A stretch of 64,000 nt of DNA, taken from assembly GCF_003054045.1 (NCBI RefSeq), contig NZ_QBKH01000006.1:124001-188000 (forward strand), given 5' to 3'. A program made the position numbers and the translations under genes. The stretch comes from Sphingobacterium faecium. GTDB taxonomy: Bacteria > Bacteroidota > Bacteroidia > Sphingobacteriales > Sphingobacteriaceae. Below, piece by piece: positions 44,696 to 54,831 of this stretch. A model generated the notes under the pieces. The model searched no databases. It was given only the letters and a program-made list of their open reading frames with translations, and was not told the origin of the DNA. Positions within the stretch are counted from its first letter, which is position 1. Each line of letters opens with the position of its first letter.

Positions 44696-46963
44696 ATGGC
44701 TTTTGATATAGAAATGATTAAAAAGGTATATAGCCGTTATGAGGAGCGTGTAAACGCTGCTCGTAGCTTGGTTAATAAACCTTTAACCCTATCTGAGAAA
44801 ATTTTATATACTCACTTATGGGATGGAAATGCAACTGAAACATACGATAGAGGTGTATCTTATGTTGATTTTGCTCCAGATCGTGTAGCAATGCAGGATG
44901 CGACTGCACAAATGGCATTATTGCAATTTATGCAAGCGGGTCGTCCTCAAGCGGCTGTTCCATCAACAGTACACTGTGATCACTTGATTCAAGCGAAAGA
45001 AGGTGCTCAAGTAGATTTGCAAAGAGCGAATACAGAATCAAAAGAAGTTTTTAATTTTTTAGGTTCTGTCGCAAATAAATATGGTATCGGTTTCTGGAAA
45101 CCAGGAGCGGGTATTATTCACCAAGTCGTTTTAGAAAACTATGCTTTCCCTGGTGGTATGATGATCGGAACAGATTCACATACGGTTAATGCTGGTGGTC
45201 TAGGTATGTTGGCTATTGGGGTTGGTGGTGCAGATGCATGTGATGTCATGGCTGGTCTACCTTGGGAACTTAAATTTCCGAAATTGATCGGTGTTAAATT
45301 AACAGGTAAATTAAGTGGCTGGACTTCGCCTAAAGATGTGATCTTGAAAGTTGCGGGTATCTTAACTGTAAAAGGTGGTACTGGTGCTGTTGTAGAATAT
45401 TTCGGTGAGGGTGCTCAATCTATGTCTTGTACGGGTAAAGGTACAATCTGTAATATGGGTGCTGAAATTGGTGCAACGACCTCTACATTTGGATATGATG
45501 AGTCGATGGAGCGTTATTTACGTGCTACTGGTCGTGCTGATGTTGCTGATGCGGCAAATGCTGTTAAGGAACACTTAACTGCCGATGCTGAAGTATACGC
45601 AAACCCGGAATTATATTTTGATCAACTTATTGAGATTAATTTATCTGAACTCGAGCCTTCATTAAATGGTCCTTTTACACCAGATCTATACACACCAGTT
45701 TCACGTATGCGTGAAGAGGCTGCTAAAAATGGTTGGCCTACAAAAGTGGAGTGGGGATTGATCGGTTCATGTACAAACTCTTCTTATGAAGATTTGTCAC
45801 GTGCTGCTTCTATCGCTAAACAAGCGGTTGATAAAGGTTTAGTAACGAAGGCAGAATTTGGTATCAATCCGGGTTCTGAGCAAGTTCGTTATACTGCTGA
45901 TCGTGACGGTTTATTGAAAACTTTCGAAGATCTGAATGCAACCATCTTTACAAATGCTTGTGGTCCATGTATTGGTATGTGGGATCGTGTAGGTGCTGAA
46001 AAGCAAGAGAAAAATACAATCGTCCACTCATTCAACCGTAACTTTGCAAAACGTGCGGATGGTAACCCGAATACATTTGCTTTCGTAGCTTCTCCTGAGA
46101 TCGTTGCGGCAATTGCAATTTCGGGTGATTTGGGCTTCAACCCTTTGACAGACACCTTGACAAATGCTCATGGTGAGCAGGTCAAGTTGGATCCTCCTAC
46201 GGGTGATGAATTGCCTGAAAAAGGGTTTGCAGTAGAGGATGCTGGATATCAAGCTCCTGCTGAAGATGGTTCATCTGTTGTAATTGATGTGAATCCTGAT
46301 TCTGACCGTCTGCAATTATTAGAGCCTTTCGCTGCTTGGGAAGGTACAGACTTGAAAGGTTTGAAATTATTGATCAAAGCTAAAGGTAAATGTACAACTG
46401 ACCATATTTCTATGGCTGGTCCTTGGTTGAAATACCGCGGTCATTTGGATAATATCTCTAACAATATGTTGATTGGTGCTGTTAATTACTTTAATGAAAA
46501 AACAGACTCCGTTAAAAATCAATTGACTGGTGAATATGGTCCTGTTCCTGCTACTCAACGTGTTTATAAAGTGGCCGGTATCGGATCTATCGTAGTTGGT
46601 GATGAAAACTATGGTGAAGGTTCTTCTCGTGAACATGCTGCCATGGAGCCACGTCACTTAGGTGTTCGTGCGGTATTGGTTAAATCTTTTGCTCGTATCC
46701 ATGAGACTAACTTGAAAAAACAAGGTATGTTGGGGTTGACTTTTGCTAATAAGGAAGATTATGATAAGATTCAAGAGGACGATACAATCGACATCTTAGG
46801 ATTGACAACATTTACTCCAGGGCAGCCGTTAACTTTGGTACTTCACCATTTGGATGGAACTGAAGATCAAATCTTAGCTAACCATACTTACAACGCTCAA
46901 CAAATTGAGTGGTTTAAGGAAGGTGGTGCTCTGAACATTATTCGTAAAAATCAGGTAAAATAA
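44696..46963 (+). CDS. acnA: aconitate hydratase, mitochondrial/AcnA type
   Basis: 755 residues, same reaction as the preceding gene but of the mitochondrial aconitase-like family. Motifs: STVHCDHLIQA, GTDSHTVNAGGLG, GSCTNSSYEDL, and NACGPCIGMW with two cluster cysteines; C-terminal swivel with GEGSSREHAAMEPRHLG. Complete and normal in length. Followed by a terminator at 46991-47017. Confidence 0.96.
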   Translation: MAFDIEMIKKVYSRYEERVNAARSLVNKPLTLSEKILYTHLWDGNATETYDRGVSYVDFAPDRVAMQDATAQMALLQFMQAGRPQAAVPSTVHCDHLIQAKEGAQVDLQRANTESKEVFNFLGSVANKYGIGFWKPGAGIIHQVVLENYAFPGGMMIGTDSHTVNAGGLGMLAIGVGGADACDVMAGLPWELKFPKLIGVKLTGKLSGWTSPKDVILKVAGILTVKGGTGAVVEYFGEGAQSMSCTGKGTICNMGAEIGATTSTFGYDESMERYLRATGRADVADAANAVKEHLTADAEVYANPELYFDQLIEINLSELEPSLNGPFTPDLYTPVSRMREEAAKNGWPTKVEWGLIGSCTNSSYEDLSRAASIAKQAVDKGLVTKAEFGINPGSEQVRYTADRDGLLKTFEDLNATIFTNACGPCIGMWDRVGAEKQEKNTIVHSFNRNFAKRADGNPNTFAFVASPEIVAAIAISGDLGFNPLTDTLTNAHGEQVKLDPPTGDELPEKGFAVEDAGYQAPAEDGSSVVIDVNPDSDRLQLLEPFAAWEGTDLKGLKLLIKAKGKCTTDHISMAGPWLKYRGHLDNISNNMLIGAVNYFNEKTDSVKNQLTGEYGPVPATQRVYKVAGIGSIVVGDENYGEGSSREHAAMEPRHLGVRAVLVKSFARIHETNLKKQGMLGLTFANKEDYDKIQEDDTIDILGLTTFTPGQPLTLVLHHLDGTEDQILANHTYNAQQIEWFKEGGALNIIRKNQVK

Positions 46964-46990
46964 AGTTATTATTTTGCTTATATGAATATA

Positions 46991-47017
46991 ACCCGGTACT
47001 TTTGTGCCGGGTTTTTT
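46991..47017 (+). terminator. terminator after acnA
   Basis: CCCGGTAC/GTGCCGGG stem (one G-T pair), followed by TTTTTT. Confidence 0.82.
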
Positions 47018-47030
47018 ATTGACAAACAAT

Positions 47031-47921
47031 ATGAATAAATTTTTATTGGCCTTAAGTGTGCTAACAGTATCTGCTTCTTCTTTATTTGCACAAGATCACA
47101 GTAGCGAATTACCTGCAAAACCAATTGCTAAAAGCATATTCAATCCGAAATATTCGCGTACGGAAAGCAACAAAGGTAAGTTTTATTTTCATTGGGGATA
47201 TAACTTTTCATCATACTCTAAAAGTGATATTCATTTCAAGGGTACGGGATATGACTTTACTTTATTGGATGTAAAAGCATCGGATAGACCGACTAAGTTG
47301 TCGATGACCTATATTAACCCTGCTACGATTTCAATTCCTCAATTCAATTTCCATTTTGGGTATTTTATCAAGGATAATTACTCCATTTCGTTAGGTTGGG
47401 ATCATATGAAATATGTGGTCGATATTCCTCAAACTGTACGGATTAAGGGGCATATCAGCCCTGAAATTTCTGAACCGGGTATTCCAACAGGTGGTATGGC
47501 TGGAACGTATAATGGTGAGCAAGTAACTTTAGTAGATTCGGTATTGAAGTTTGAGCATACGGATGGATATAATTTTGCTTCTGTCGCACTAGAAAGACAT
47601 GATGATATCTGGGTCTCTAGAACTGGAAAATCTTATTTGTCTATGGAAACTGGTGCTGAAGTTGGATTGCTAGTTCCAAGGACTGATGTTCGATTATTTG
47701 GAGTAGGAGAGAATAATTTTTGGAATATTGCTGGTTATGGAGCTGCTGCAAAAGTAGGCTTACAATATCATTTTTTAAAGTGGATGTATTTGCAGACGAG
47801 TTTCAAATCCGGCTGGACAGATCTTAATAATATTCGTACTACGGGTAGAAACAATATTGATAAGGCAAGTCAATCGATATGGTTCTTTCAGAACTATTGG
47901 GTGCTTGGTTTCAAATTTTAA
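47031..47921 (+). CDS. outer-membrane beta-barrel-like protein, unknown role
   Basis: 296 residues from the ATG at 47031. An N-terminal signal peptide ends near SLFAQD. The mature part alternates hydrophobic and polar residues as in a beta-barrel and ends in FKF. It follows the acnA terminator and has its own transcript. No named family was recognised. The upstream in-frame start at 47004 lies in the terminator and is rejected. Confidence 0.75.
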   Translation: MNKFLLALSVLTVSASSLFAQDHSSELPAKPIAKSIFNPKYSRTESNKGKFYFHWGYNFSSYSKSDIHFKGTGYDFTLLDVKASDRPTKLSMTYINPATISIPQFNFHFGYFIKDNYSISLGWDHMKYVVDIPQTVRIKGHISPEISEPGIPTGGMAGTYNGEQVTLVDSVLKFEHTDGYNFASVALERHDDIWVSRTGKSYLSMETGAEVGLLVPRTDVRLFGVGENNFWNIAGYGAAAKVGLQYHFLKWMYLQTSFKSGWTDLNNIRTTGRNNIDKASQSIWFFQNYWVLGFKF

Positions 47922-47923
47922 AT

Positions 47924-47951
47924 AAAAAAGCGGATGAACATCCGCTTTTTT
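47924..47951. terminator. bidirectional terminator
   Basis: 13-bp stem AAAAAAGCGGATG/CATCCGCTTTTTT with a 2-nt loop between convergent genes. Confidence 0.88.
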
Positions 47952-47952
47952 A

Positions 47953-48789
47953 TTAAATATCAGAAAGCTGAAAACTCTCTTTCAGCCTTATTCCTTTTTC
48001 TGTATGCTGTAAAGTACAACAAGCGTTGACAGCATCATGTTCTAAGAAAAGGATATACTCTTGATCCACAATTTCCTGCCAGTAGTTTTTCCTTTCCTCC
48101 ATCGTGGTCAGTGGTCTCACATCATAGCCCATGACATAAGGAAGGGGGATATGTCCTACAGAAGGTAATAGATCTGCCATATATAAGATTGTTTTGTCTT
48201 TATATTGAATTTGCGGTAACATCATGGATTCTGTATGTCCGTGAGCATACCTGATTTGGATATTTGGACCAAATGGATTGGTCTCTTTTTCAATAAATTT
48301 AAGTTGTCCGCTTTCTTGTATGGGTTTTATATTTTCCTCTAAAAAAGATGCTTTTTCTCTTGGATTGGGATGAGTCGCCCAATCCCAATGTTCGGTATTA
48401 CTCCAGTAATTAGCATGCGTAAATGAAGGCCGTAACTTATCTCCTTGTCGTGCTATTGCTCCACCACAATGATCAAAATGTAAGTGCGTCAAGATGACAT
48501 CTGTAATATCTTCTCTATTGAAACCATATTTTGCTAATGATTTATCGATGCTATTGTCTCCGTGTATATAGTAGTGTCCAAAAAATTTTTCAGATTGCTT
48601 GTCGCCCAATCCTGTATCAACAAGTATTAACTTTGCGCCGTCTTCTATCAACAGTAAACGATTGGTCCAAGTACACATATTATTGGAATCGGCGGGATTT
48701 GTTTTATGCCATATGGATTTAGGTACTACACCAAACATAGCTCCACCATCTAATTTGAAGTTTTGAGTTTCAATTGTGTATAACTGCAT
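47953..48789 (-). CDS. metallo-beta-lactamase-fold hydrolase
   Basis: 278 residues, no signal peptide. The metal-binding motif is THLHFDHCGG; a downstream His in YAHGHTESMM and ADLLPSV complete the site. Size and motifs suit a lactonase-like or general hydrolase of the MBL superfamily. The substrate cannot be read from the sequence. The stop codon lies just 2 bp from the shared terminator. Confidence 0.87.
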   Translation of the reverse strand: MQLYTIETQNFKLDGGAMFGVVPKSIWHKTNPADSNNMCTWTNRLLLIEDGAKLILVDTGLGDKQSEKFFGHYYIHGDNSIDKSLAKYGFNREDITDVILTHLHFDHCGGAIARQGDKLRPSFTHANYWSNTEHWDWATHPNPREKASFLEENIKPIQESGQLKFIEKETNPFGPNIQIRYAHGHTESMMLPQIQYKDKTILYMADLLPSVGHIPLPYVMGYDVRPLTTMEERKNYWQEIVDQEYILFLEHDAVNACCTLQHTEKGIRLKESFQLSDI

Positions 48790-48872
48790 AACTTTTTCTT
48801 TTTATGTATCTCATACGAATATACTAGTTTTGTTTAGCAAAACAGAGTCTTAAAAATAAGATCATAGGTTGA

Positions 48873-50015
48873 TCAATTCTGAATCATAGTTTGATAGATG
48901 AGCTGAATACAATCTTTTAAGAATGGATTGAATTCGGTGTATTCGGGTACATGGCAACCATTTGTGATGACTACTATTCCGAATTTTTCTTTAGGATCAA
49001 AAAACATCGCACTATAAAGCCCATATGCAGAGCCTGTATGTCCGATCAATGTTTTATGCGGAACTAATTTGTCCGTTTTCATAAGAGCGAGGCCATAACC
49101 CTCGTCAGATGTAATCGGGATCTGCATCAGTTTTGAACTGCTCTTTTTGATGATTTGCAGCCCATTAAATCCTTTTCCATAATTCATATGCATACCCATA
49201 TACTTCGCCAGATCAACGGCTGAAATCTTCATTCCACCAGTAGGAGAGAAAACAGGTGTAGAATGAGCTATTGTATAATTTTTGATTTCCAATGATCTTG
49301 AAAGATAAGCATTGGGCTGGGGATTGAATTCTTGTTTATTATTATCATATTCATAGAGCGTCACAAACTTCTGTTTATCTAAGGAGTCTACACAATATCC
49401 TGCATACAATTGCAGAGGATCGAGGATATGTTCCTTGATATATAAATCAAATCGCTGTCCCGATAACCGTTCAATAACCGCTCCAATCATATTAAAATTG
49501 AGGTTGCAGTATGCATATTTTGTCCCTGGCTCATAGTTGCTATACGAGTTTTTGTATTGATCAGAATGTGTTGGATTGATAACATCCAAGTCAAAGTATC
49601 CATTTTTATCATTGATACTTGAGGTATGCGAAAGTATCATCTTTAATGTGATCTTTTTATCTGGAAAATTAGGATTTCGAATTTTGAATCCAATCAGATC
49701 ACTAAAATCATCATCCAGATGACATTTATTTTGTTCGATCAATTGCATAATAGCCGTTGCGGAAAAGGATTTTGAGATTGATGCTATTCGAAAGATATCA
49801 TCAGGATGAAGAATTTGATCCTGTTCTACGTTTTTAAGCCCGTAAGACTGAGAAAACAGCATGGTATTATTTTTTACGACAGCAACTGATAGACCAATAG
49901 CCTGATATTGTTTCATAATATCGGTGATTTTTTCGTCAAAAGATTGTTGTTGAGCCCAGCTTAATTGGTTGCAATAGCAGACTCCGATAATAAGTATGAA
50001 TAGGAATTTTTTCAT
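48873..50015 (-). CDS. secreted serine hydrolase, beta-lactamase class C family
   Basis: 380 residues with a signal peptide ending SWAQ. The SxxK motif is SISK (ASISKSFSATAIM), and YCN (YCNLNFNMIG) is the YxN motif. A C-terminal HTGSA replaces KTG. Family members include D-alanyl-D-alanine carboxypeptidases, esterases and beta-lactamases; the activity cannot be fixed from sequence alone. Likely periplasmic. Confidence 0.87.
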   Translation of the reverse strand: MKKFLFILIIGVCYCNQLSWAQQQSFDEKITDIMKQYQAIGLSVAVVKNNTMLFSQSYGLKNVEQDQILHPDDIFRIASISKSFSATAIMQLIEQNKCHLDDDFSDLIGFKIRNPNFPDKKITLKMILSHTSSINDKNGYFDLDVINPTHSDQYKNSYSNYEPGTKYAYCNLNFNMIGAVIERLSGQRFDLYIKEHILDPLQLYAGYCVDSLDKQKFVTLYEYDNNKQEFNPQPNAYLSRSLEIKNYTIAHSTPVFSPTGGMKISAVDLAKYMGMHMNYGKGFNGLQIIKKSSSKLMQIPITSDEGYGLALMKTDKLVPHKTLIGHTGSAYGLYSAMFFDPKEKFGIVVITNGCHVPEYTEFNPFLKDCIQLIYQTMIQN

Positions 50016-50351
50016 GATTTATGGATTAGTATTGAAAGGTATAAATAATAAATAAATATTGATGCAACAGTTTGCATTTTTATGCAATGGTGTTGCAGAT
50101 TTTAGCTTTATCTGAGATCCTGAATACTTTCAGATATAAACGATCAAATCGGAGTATCATCGCTATACGCATTCTTGGATTGGCGTGATGTGTAGGAAGA
50201 TGATTCTACGTAATGTTTTGTTAGTTAGTGTTTTGTGTTTATTTTTTGATTTTAAAATATTTTTTATATTTATTTAAAATAAGTCTAAATAGAATGAAAA
50301 AAAGATTGTAAGTTTGCATCCAAAATAAAATTAATCTATTTATCATATACT
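50016..50351. other. regulatory gap upstream of the TonB receptor
   Basis: 336 bp between divergent genes, very AT-rich, no gene. It contains a candidate operator at 50271-50291 and a -7 box at 50309-50316. Confidence 0.55.
50271..50316 (+). promoter_or_regulatory. promoter with candidate iron-type operator
   Basis: TAAGTTTG (50309-50316) fits the Bacteroidota -7 box, 36 bp before the start codon. An imperfect palindrome TATTTA-9 nt-TAAATA (50271-50291) lies just upstream, overlapping the -33 region. A Fur-like metal repressor is plausible because the gene is a siderophore receptor; this is inference. Confidence 0.4.
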
Positions 50352-52958
50352 ATGAAAAAGTCATTTCTCGGCTTGGTACTAAGCTTAGGATTAGTCGGGG
50401 GGATACAATTAGAAGGAATTGCACAGCACAGTGGAATTCATGGAAAACTAAAAAATAAATCTGGTAATCCAATTGAGGCTGCGACGATCATTGTTAAAGA
50501 ATTAGGGAAATCGACAGCAACTGATCGTAATGGATCCTTTTCGTTTTCTTCATTGCCCGATGGTACTTATACCATCATCGTTAAAAGCTTGGGTAATGTC
50601 ATTGACGAAGAGCGTATACAAGTTGTCAATGGGGTTTCGCAACAGATCAATTTGGTCGGGCAGAGCAGCGATTCCAAATTGGATATCGTGGATATTCGTG
50701 GATACAATTCACATAATAATCAGACAGTCAGTGTTGGGAAAGCTGGAATTGCTGATAAAGATCTGCCACAGAGTGTTCAAATTATAAATGAGCAAGTAAT
50801 CAGAGACCAACAAGTGAATCGATTAAGTGATGCCTTAAAGAACGCAAACGGAATCGCTATGGGGGCAAATAGGGGCGGTGTTAACGAAAATTTCTATGCA
50901 CGTGGTTATAGTCTTGGAGCAAATAATATCTTCAAAAATGGCGCGCGTACTAATAATGGTGGTTCTATAGAGGCTAGTACTTTGGAGTCTGTCGAGATAT
51001 TAAAAGGAAGTGCTGCGTTATTATATGGAGGTGTAACGGGTGGTGCTGTTGTCAATTTAGTAACCAAAAAGCCAAAATTTGAGTATGGTGGAGAAGCTTC
51101 GGTTCGTGTTGGTAGTTATGATTTTTATAAACCAACGGTTGATGTCTATGGACCTCTTTCTGATCAATTAGCTTTCAGAGTGATCAGTACTTATGAAAAA
51201 TCAGGAAGCTTCAGGGATCATGTAAATTCTAAAAGGTTGTATGTCAATCCTTCTATTTTATATAAGATCAATGACCGTACGGATATCAACTTTATGTTTG
51301 ATTACCTAAAAAGCGATTACACACCAGATTTTGGTATTGGATCCGTGGATGGCAAACTAAATAAAGATGTCGGTCGTCATACTTTTTTAAATACACTTTG
51401 GGCATATAACAAAACAAATACGACAAATGGTCAGATTAATTTGAATCATCAGTTTAATGATAATTGGAAGTTAAATGCTATTGCTAGCTACCAAAGCTAT
51501 GGCCGTGATTACTATGGATCTGATCGGATCCAAGCTGCTGCCAATGGTATTGCCCCGCGTAATTTAACGCGTTCAAAATCGGATGAACTGACGTTCAATC
51601 AGCAATTGAATTTAACTGGTACAGTAAAAACGGGATCTATCAAGCACAAGATTTTGGTGGGAGCTGATGCTGATCAATCGAACACGAAGGCTTATGCATA
51701 TCGTATTGATAATACTTTAAATATCAAGACAGTCACGTACGATCAAAAAGGATTGCCCATCATCATGCCAGGATCTGTTTACGATAATATAAATGTTTTT
51801 GATCCGGTATCAACAGTATATACTTATATTCCTAGTCATTTTGAAAATAATCTAGCAAATCCTAAAGTTACAGTTCCTGCAGTGATGCAGACTGGGGTTA
51901 GAACAGATATGCCAGGAGCAGAATATTTAACCAGAACAACGACTAATATCTACCGTTATGGTGTGTTTTTACAAGATCTGATTGAGGTTACAGACAAATT
52001 TAAGGTACTTGCGGGTTTACGATATACATATCAAAGAACGCCTTATGCTGAAAAATATACCTATGCTACTGATGTAACTGAAGATGTTAAAAATTTGGAT
52101 GCTAACCAAAAGGAATTGGGCGCAAAAGTTGATCAAGCTTGGTCTCCAAAATTTGGATTGATCTTCCAACCCATCCCAACATCAAGTATCTACGTTACTT
52201 ATGCGAATAACTTTACATCTAATGCGGGTTATGATGTCGACTACAAACCAATGGGTCCTTCGACTATAGATCAGTATGAGGCAGGTATTAAGAATGATTT
52301 TTTCAACGGACGATTGACGGCAAATGCTTCGGTATACCGCATTAATAACAACAGATTTGCACAGCAATTGCTCGTTAAACCTGATGGAACGGATAATGGT
52401 GATACAAACATGAAAGAGTTTTCTGGCAAAACGGCTTCGGACGGTGTTGAGCTTGATGTAACGGGTTCTATTTTACCGGGCTTAGACATCTTAGCAGGAT
52501 ATTCTTATAACTATATGCGTTATACAGAAACGAGTCCTATCACCGAAATTACTACGGTTGTCAATGGCACTCCGAAGGTTACAGAGGTTTCTGGTAATCA
52601 GGAAGATGTTCGTTTAGTCGGTACTACAGCACATACTGCAAATGGAACAATCTTCTATACTTTGCAAAATGGCGGTGCTAAAGGATTAAAATTGGGCGTA
52701 TCGGCATTTTATACAGGAAGAAGAAATGCAGGCTGGAATAATACCAAGATCAATGTGAGAGATGGTCTTGACCGTCTGATTACTGTCAGTCCTTTTACAA
52801 CCGTAGATATCTCTGCTGGATATACGTTTAAAAAATGGACTATTCTAGCTAAAATGTCTAACATCAATAATGCGTTTAATTATTATATTCATGAAAATTA
52901 TAGTGTGAATCCAATTCCTCCTAGAAGTTTTATGACCACATTGACTTATAAGTTTTAA
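50352..52958 (+). CDS. TonB-dependent siderophore receptor
   Basis: 868 residues. Signal peptide ends near GIAQH, then a carboxypeptidase-like regulatory domain (about 27-115, with TATDRNGSFSFSSLPDGTYTI), plug domain (SVGKAGIADKDLPQSVQIINEQVI), and a 22-strand barrel ending YKF. This is typical of an iron-siderophore receptor energised by TonB. Its ligand is not identifiable. A terminator shared with gapA follows. Confidence 0.94.
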   Translation: MKKSFLGLVLSLGLVGGIQLEGIAQHSGIHGKLKNKSGNPIEAATIIVKELGKSTATDRNGSFSFSSLPDGTYTIIVKSLGNVIDEERIQVVNGVSQQINLVGQSSDSKLDIVDIRGYNSHNNQTVSVGKAGIADKDLPQSVQIINEQVIRDQQVNRLSDALKNANGIAMGANRGGVNENFYARGYSLGANNIFKNGARTNNGGSIEASTLESVEILKGSAALLYGGVTGGAVVNLVTKKPKFEYGGEASVRVGSYDFYKPTVDVYGPLSDQLAFRVISTYEKSGSFRDHVNSKRLYVNPSILYKINDRTDINFMFDYLKSDYTPDFGIGSVDGKLNKDVGRHTFLNTLWAYNKTNTTNGQINLNHQFNDNWKLNAIASYQSYGRDYYGSDRIQAAANGIAPRNLTRSKSDELTFNQQLNLTGTVKTGSIKHKILVGADADQSNTKAYAYRIDNTLNIKTVTYDQKGLPIIMPGSVYDNINVFDPVSTVYTYIPSHFENNLANPKVTVPAVMQTGVRTDMPGAEYLTRTTTNIYRYGVFLQDLIEVTDKFKVLAGLRYTYQRTPYAEKYTYATDVTEDVKNLDANQKELGAKVDQAWSPKFGLIFQPIPTSSIYVTYANNFTSNAGYDVDYKPMGPSTIDQYEAGIKNDFFNGRLTANASVYRINNNRFAQQLLVKPDGTDNGDTNMKEFSGKTASDGVELDVTGSILPGLDILAGYSYNYMRYTETSPITEITTVVNGTPKVTEVSGNQEDVRLVGTTAHTANGTIFYTLQNGGAKGLKLGVSAFYTGRRNAGWNNTKINVRDGLDRLITVSPFTTVDISAGYTFKKWTILAKMSNINNAFNYYIHENYSVNPIPPRSFMTTLTYKF

Positions 52959-52981
52959 GGAATTTGTTGAGTGAACTTTAT

Positions 52982-53030
52982 GTAAAAAGGGTCTAACTTT
53001 TTGGGCGCATTGCCATTAGACCCTTTTTAC
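52982..53030. terminator. bidirectional terminator
   Basis: Perfect 15-bp stem (52982-52996 with 53016-53030) between the convergent TonB receptor and gapA. Confidence 0.88.
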
Positions 53031-53119
53031 ATTTTTGTTACGATGCTGAGCTGATCGTACAATTTTCTTTTAGAGCTGGATGCGCGAGCAACTATTTCTT
53101 GCTGAAATGACCTGTTGTT

Positions 53120-54118
53120 CTAAAGTTTACTGATTTTATCCAGTATATCTACCAGTCGATTTGAATAACCAAATTCATTATCGTACCATCCCACAACTTT
53201 AACCAGTCCGCCTACGATAGAAGTTAGTTCTGAATCAAAGACACAGGAATATGGATTATTGATAATATCCACAGAGACTATCGGATCTTCTGTATAGTAT
53301 AATACATTCTTTAATTCACCTTCTGCCGCTTCTTTAAATTTCGCATTGATTTCTGCTACTGTAGGTTGATGTATCAACGTACAAGTGAAATCTGTCAGCG
53401 AACCATTTAACACCGGAACACGGATACCTGCCCCCCCCAATTTACCCTCTAGATGAGTGAAAACATTGGTGATTGCTTTAGCTGCACCTGTAGTGGTTGG
53501 AATAATAGATGATGAGGCGGCACGGGCTCGACGAAGGTCGCGATGTGGAGCATCATGCAGATTTTGATCACCTGTCATCGAATGCACCGTCGTGATATAA
53601 CCGTCTTTTATACCCCAGTTTTCATCTAATATTTTCACTAATGGCGCAACATTGTTTGTCGTGCATGAAGCGTTAGAGAGTATAGGTACATTTAAGTCAA
53701 ATTCCTTATCATTGATACCCAATACAATTGTTGGTACATCTTTATCAGAAGAGGGGGCTGATATGATTACTTTCTTGGCACCAGCCAGCACATGTAAATT
53801 TGCTTTTTCTCTACTGGTAAAATGACCTGTTGATTCTATGACCACATCTATATCTAATGCCTTCCAAGGAAGGTTTTCTGGATTTTTTTCATTAGTCACT
53901 AAAATCCGTTGATCATTGATAATGAGGTGATGCTCATCAAAATCAACTGTACCAAAGAATGGACCATGAACAGAATCATACTTAAATAGGTGTGCCAATG
54001 TCTTGGTGTCGGTTAGGTCATTGATCGCAATAACCTGCAAATGATCGGCACCCCTAAGTAAAATATTGCGTAGTGTATTCCTTCCAATACGTCCAAACCC
54101 ATTTATAGCAATATGCAT
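53120..54118 (-). CDS. gap: glyceraldehyde-3-phosphate dehydrogenase
   Basis: 332 residues. NAD-binding GFGRIGR at the N-terminus, catalytic C152 in SNASCTTN, and H179 in TVHSMTGDQ. Aspartate in IAINDL points to NAD rather than NADP. Complete, type I. Follows the thioredoxin-fold lipoprotein gene by 9 bp, so they form one operon. Gene is possibly one of several paralogues in the genome. Confidence 0.96.
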   Translation of the reverse strand: MHIAINGFGRIGRNTLRNILLRGADHLQVIAINDLTDTKTLAHLFKYDSVHGPFFGTVDFDEHHLIINDQRILVTNEKNPENLPWKALDIDVVIESTGHFTSREKANLHVLAGAKKVIISAPSSDKDVPTIVLGINDKEFDLNVPILSNASCTTNNVAPLVKILDENWGIKDGYITTVHSMTGDQNLHDAPHRDLRRARAASSSIIPTTTGAAKAITNVFTHLEGKLGGAGIRVPVLNGSLTDFTCTLIHQPTVAEINAKFKEAAEGELKNVLYYTEDPIVSVDIINNPYSCVFDSELTSIVGGLVKVVGWYDNEFGYSNRLVDILDKISKL

Positions 54119-54127
54119 GACTAATTA

Positions 54128-54736
54128 CTATTTATGAAATTCAGCGATTGCTTCATTTACATTTTTGTCCCCTTCCCATTGCGCTTTCAACTGGCCATCT
54201 GCACCATATACATAATTAGCTGGAAACTGCTCTGGAACGTGTATTTTTTGAATAAATTCTTGATTTTTATCTACTAAAATTTCAACGTTTTCCATTTTGG
54301 ATAGTTTAGGAGCAAAATTGTCAAAAAATCCTAATACCAATGCTGGATCATTCATAGAAACGTAATAAATGTTGATGTCTTTAAGTCTCTCTCTATTTTT
54401 TTCTAATTCAGTAGCTTCTTGTTGGCAGTGGCTGCATCCAGGATCAAATAAGATAAATACAGTGTTTTTATCTTTTGAAACATCTGATTTTGTGACTTTA
54501 ATTCCGGATTTTAATTGATAGAAAGTGAAATCTGGAAGCATTTTAGCAGCTTCTTTTGCCACGGCAGTAGGAGCAGCTGCATGAGCACTGTGATCATGTG
54601 CACTATGGTCGTGACCATCATGCTCATCATGAGCTTCTGTTTTTTGTGCTTCTTGTGTCTTATTATTTGAATTGCAGGAGAAAAGCATGGATGCTGTAAA
54701 AATTCCTGTTATGCCTAATATTAATTTTTTATTCAT
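54128..54736 (-). CDS. TlpA-like thioredoxin-fold lipoprotein, His-rich
   Basis: 202 residues. Lipoprotein signal with C21 (MLFSC). The next 35 residues are rich in His and Asp (HDEHDGHDHSAHDHSAHAA), probably a metal-binding linker. The thioredoxin fold has CSHC (C101 and C104) and a conserved Pro in EQFPANYVY. A redox or metal-handling role in the periplasm is likely. First gene of a two-gene operon with gap. Confidence 0.88.
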   Translation of the reverse strand: MNKKLILGITGIFTASMLFSCNSNNKTQEAQKTEAHDEHDGHDHSAHDHSAHAAAPTAVAKEAAKMLPDFTFYQLKSGIKVTKSDVSKDKNTVFILFDPGCSHCQQEATELEKNRERLKDINIYYVSMNDPALVLGFFDNFAPKLSKMENVEILVDKNQEFIQKIHVPEQFPANYVYGADGQLKAQWEGDKNVNEAIAEFHK

Positions 54737-54831
54737 GGTAATGGTATCAATTATCTATCAAAACTATAAAAAATATTGAATTTAAACTTTAAAAATGCTC
54801 ATAATGACATTGCACTGTATATTTGACTTGG

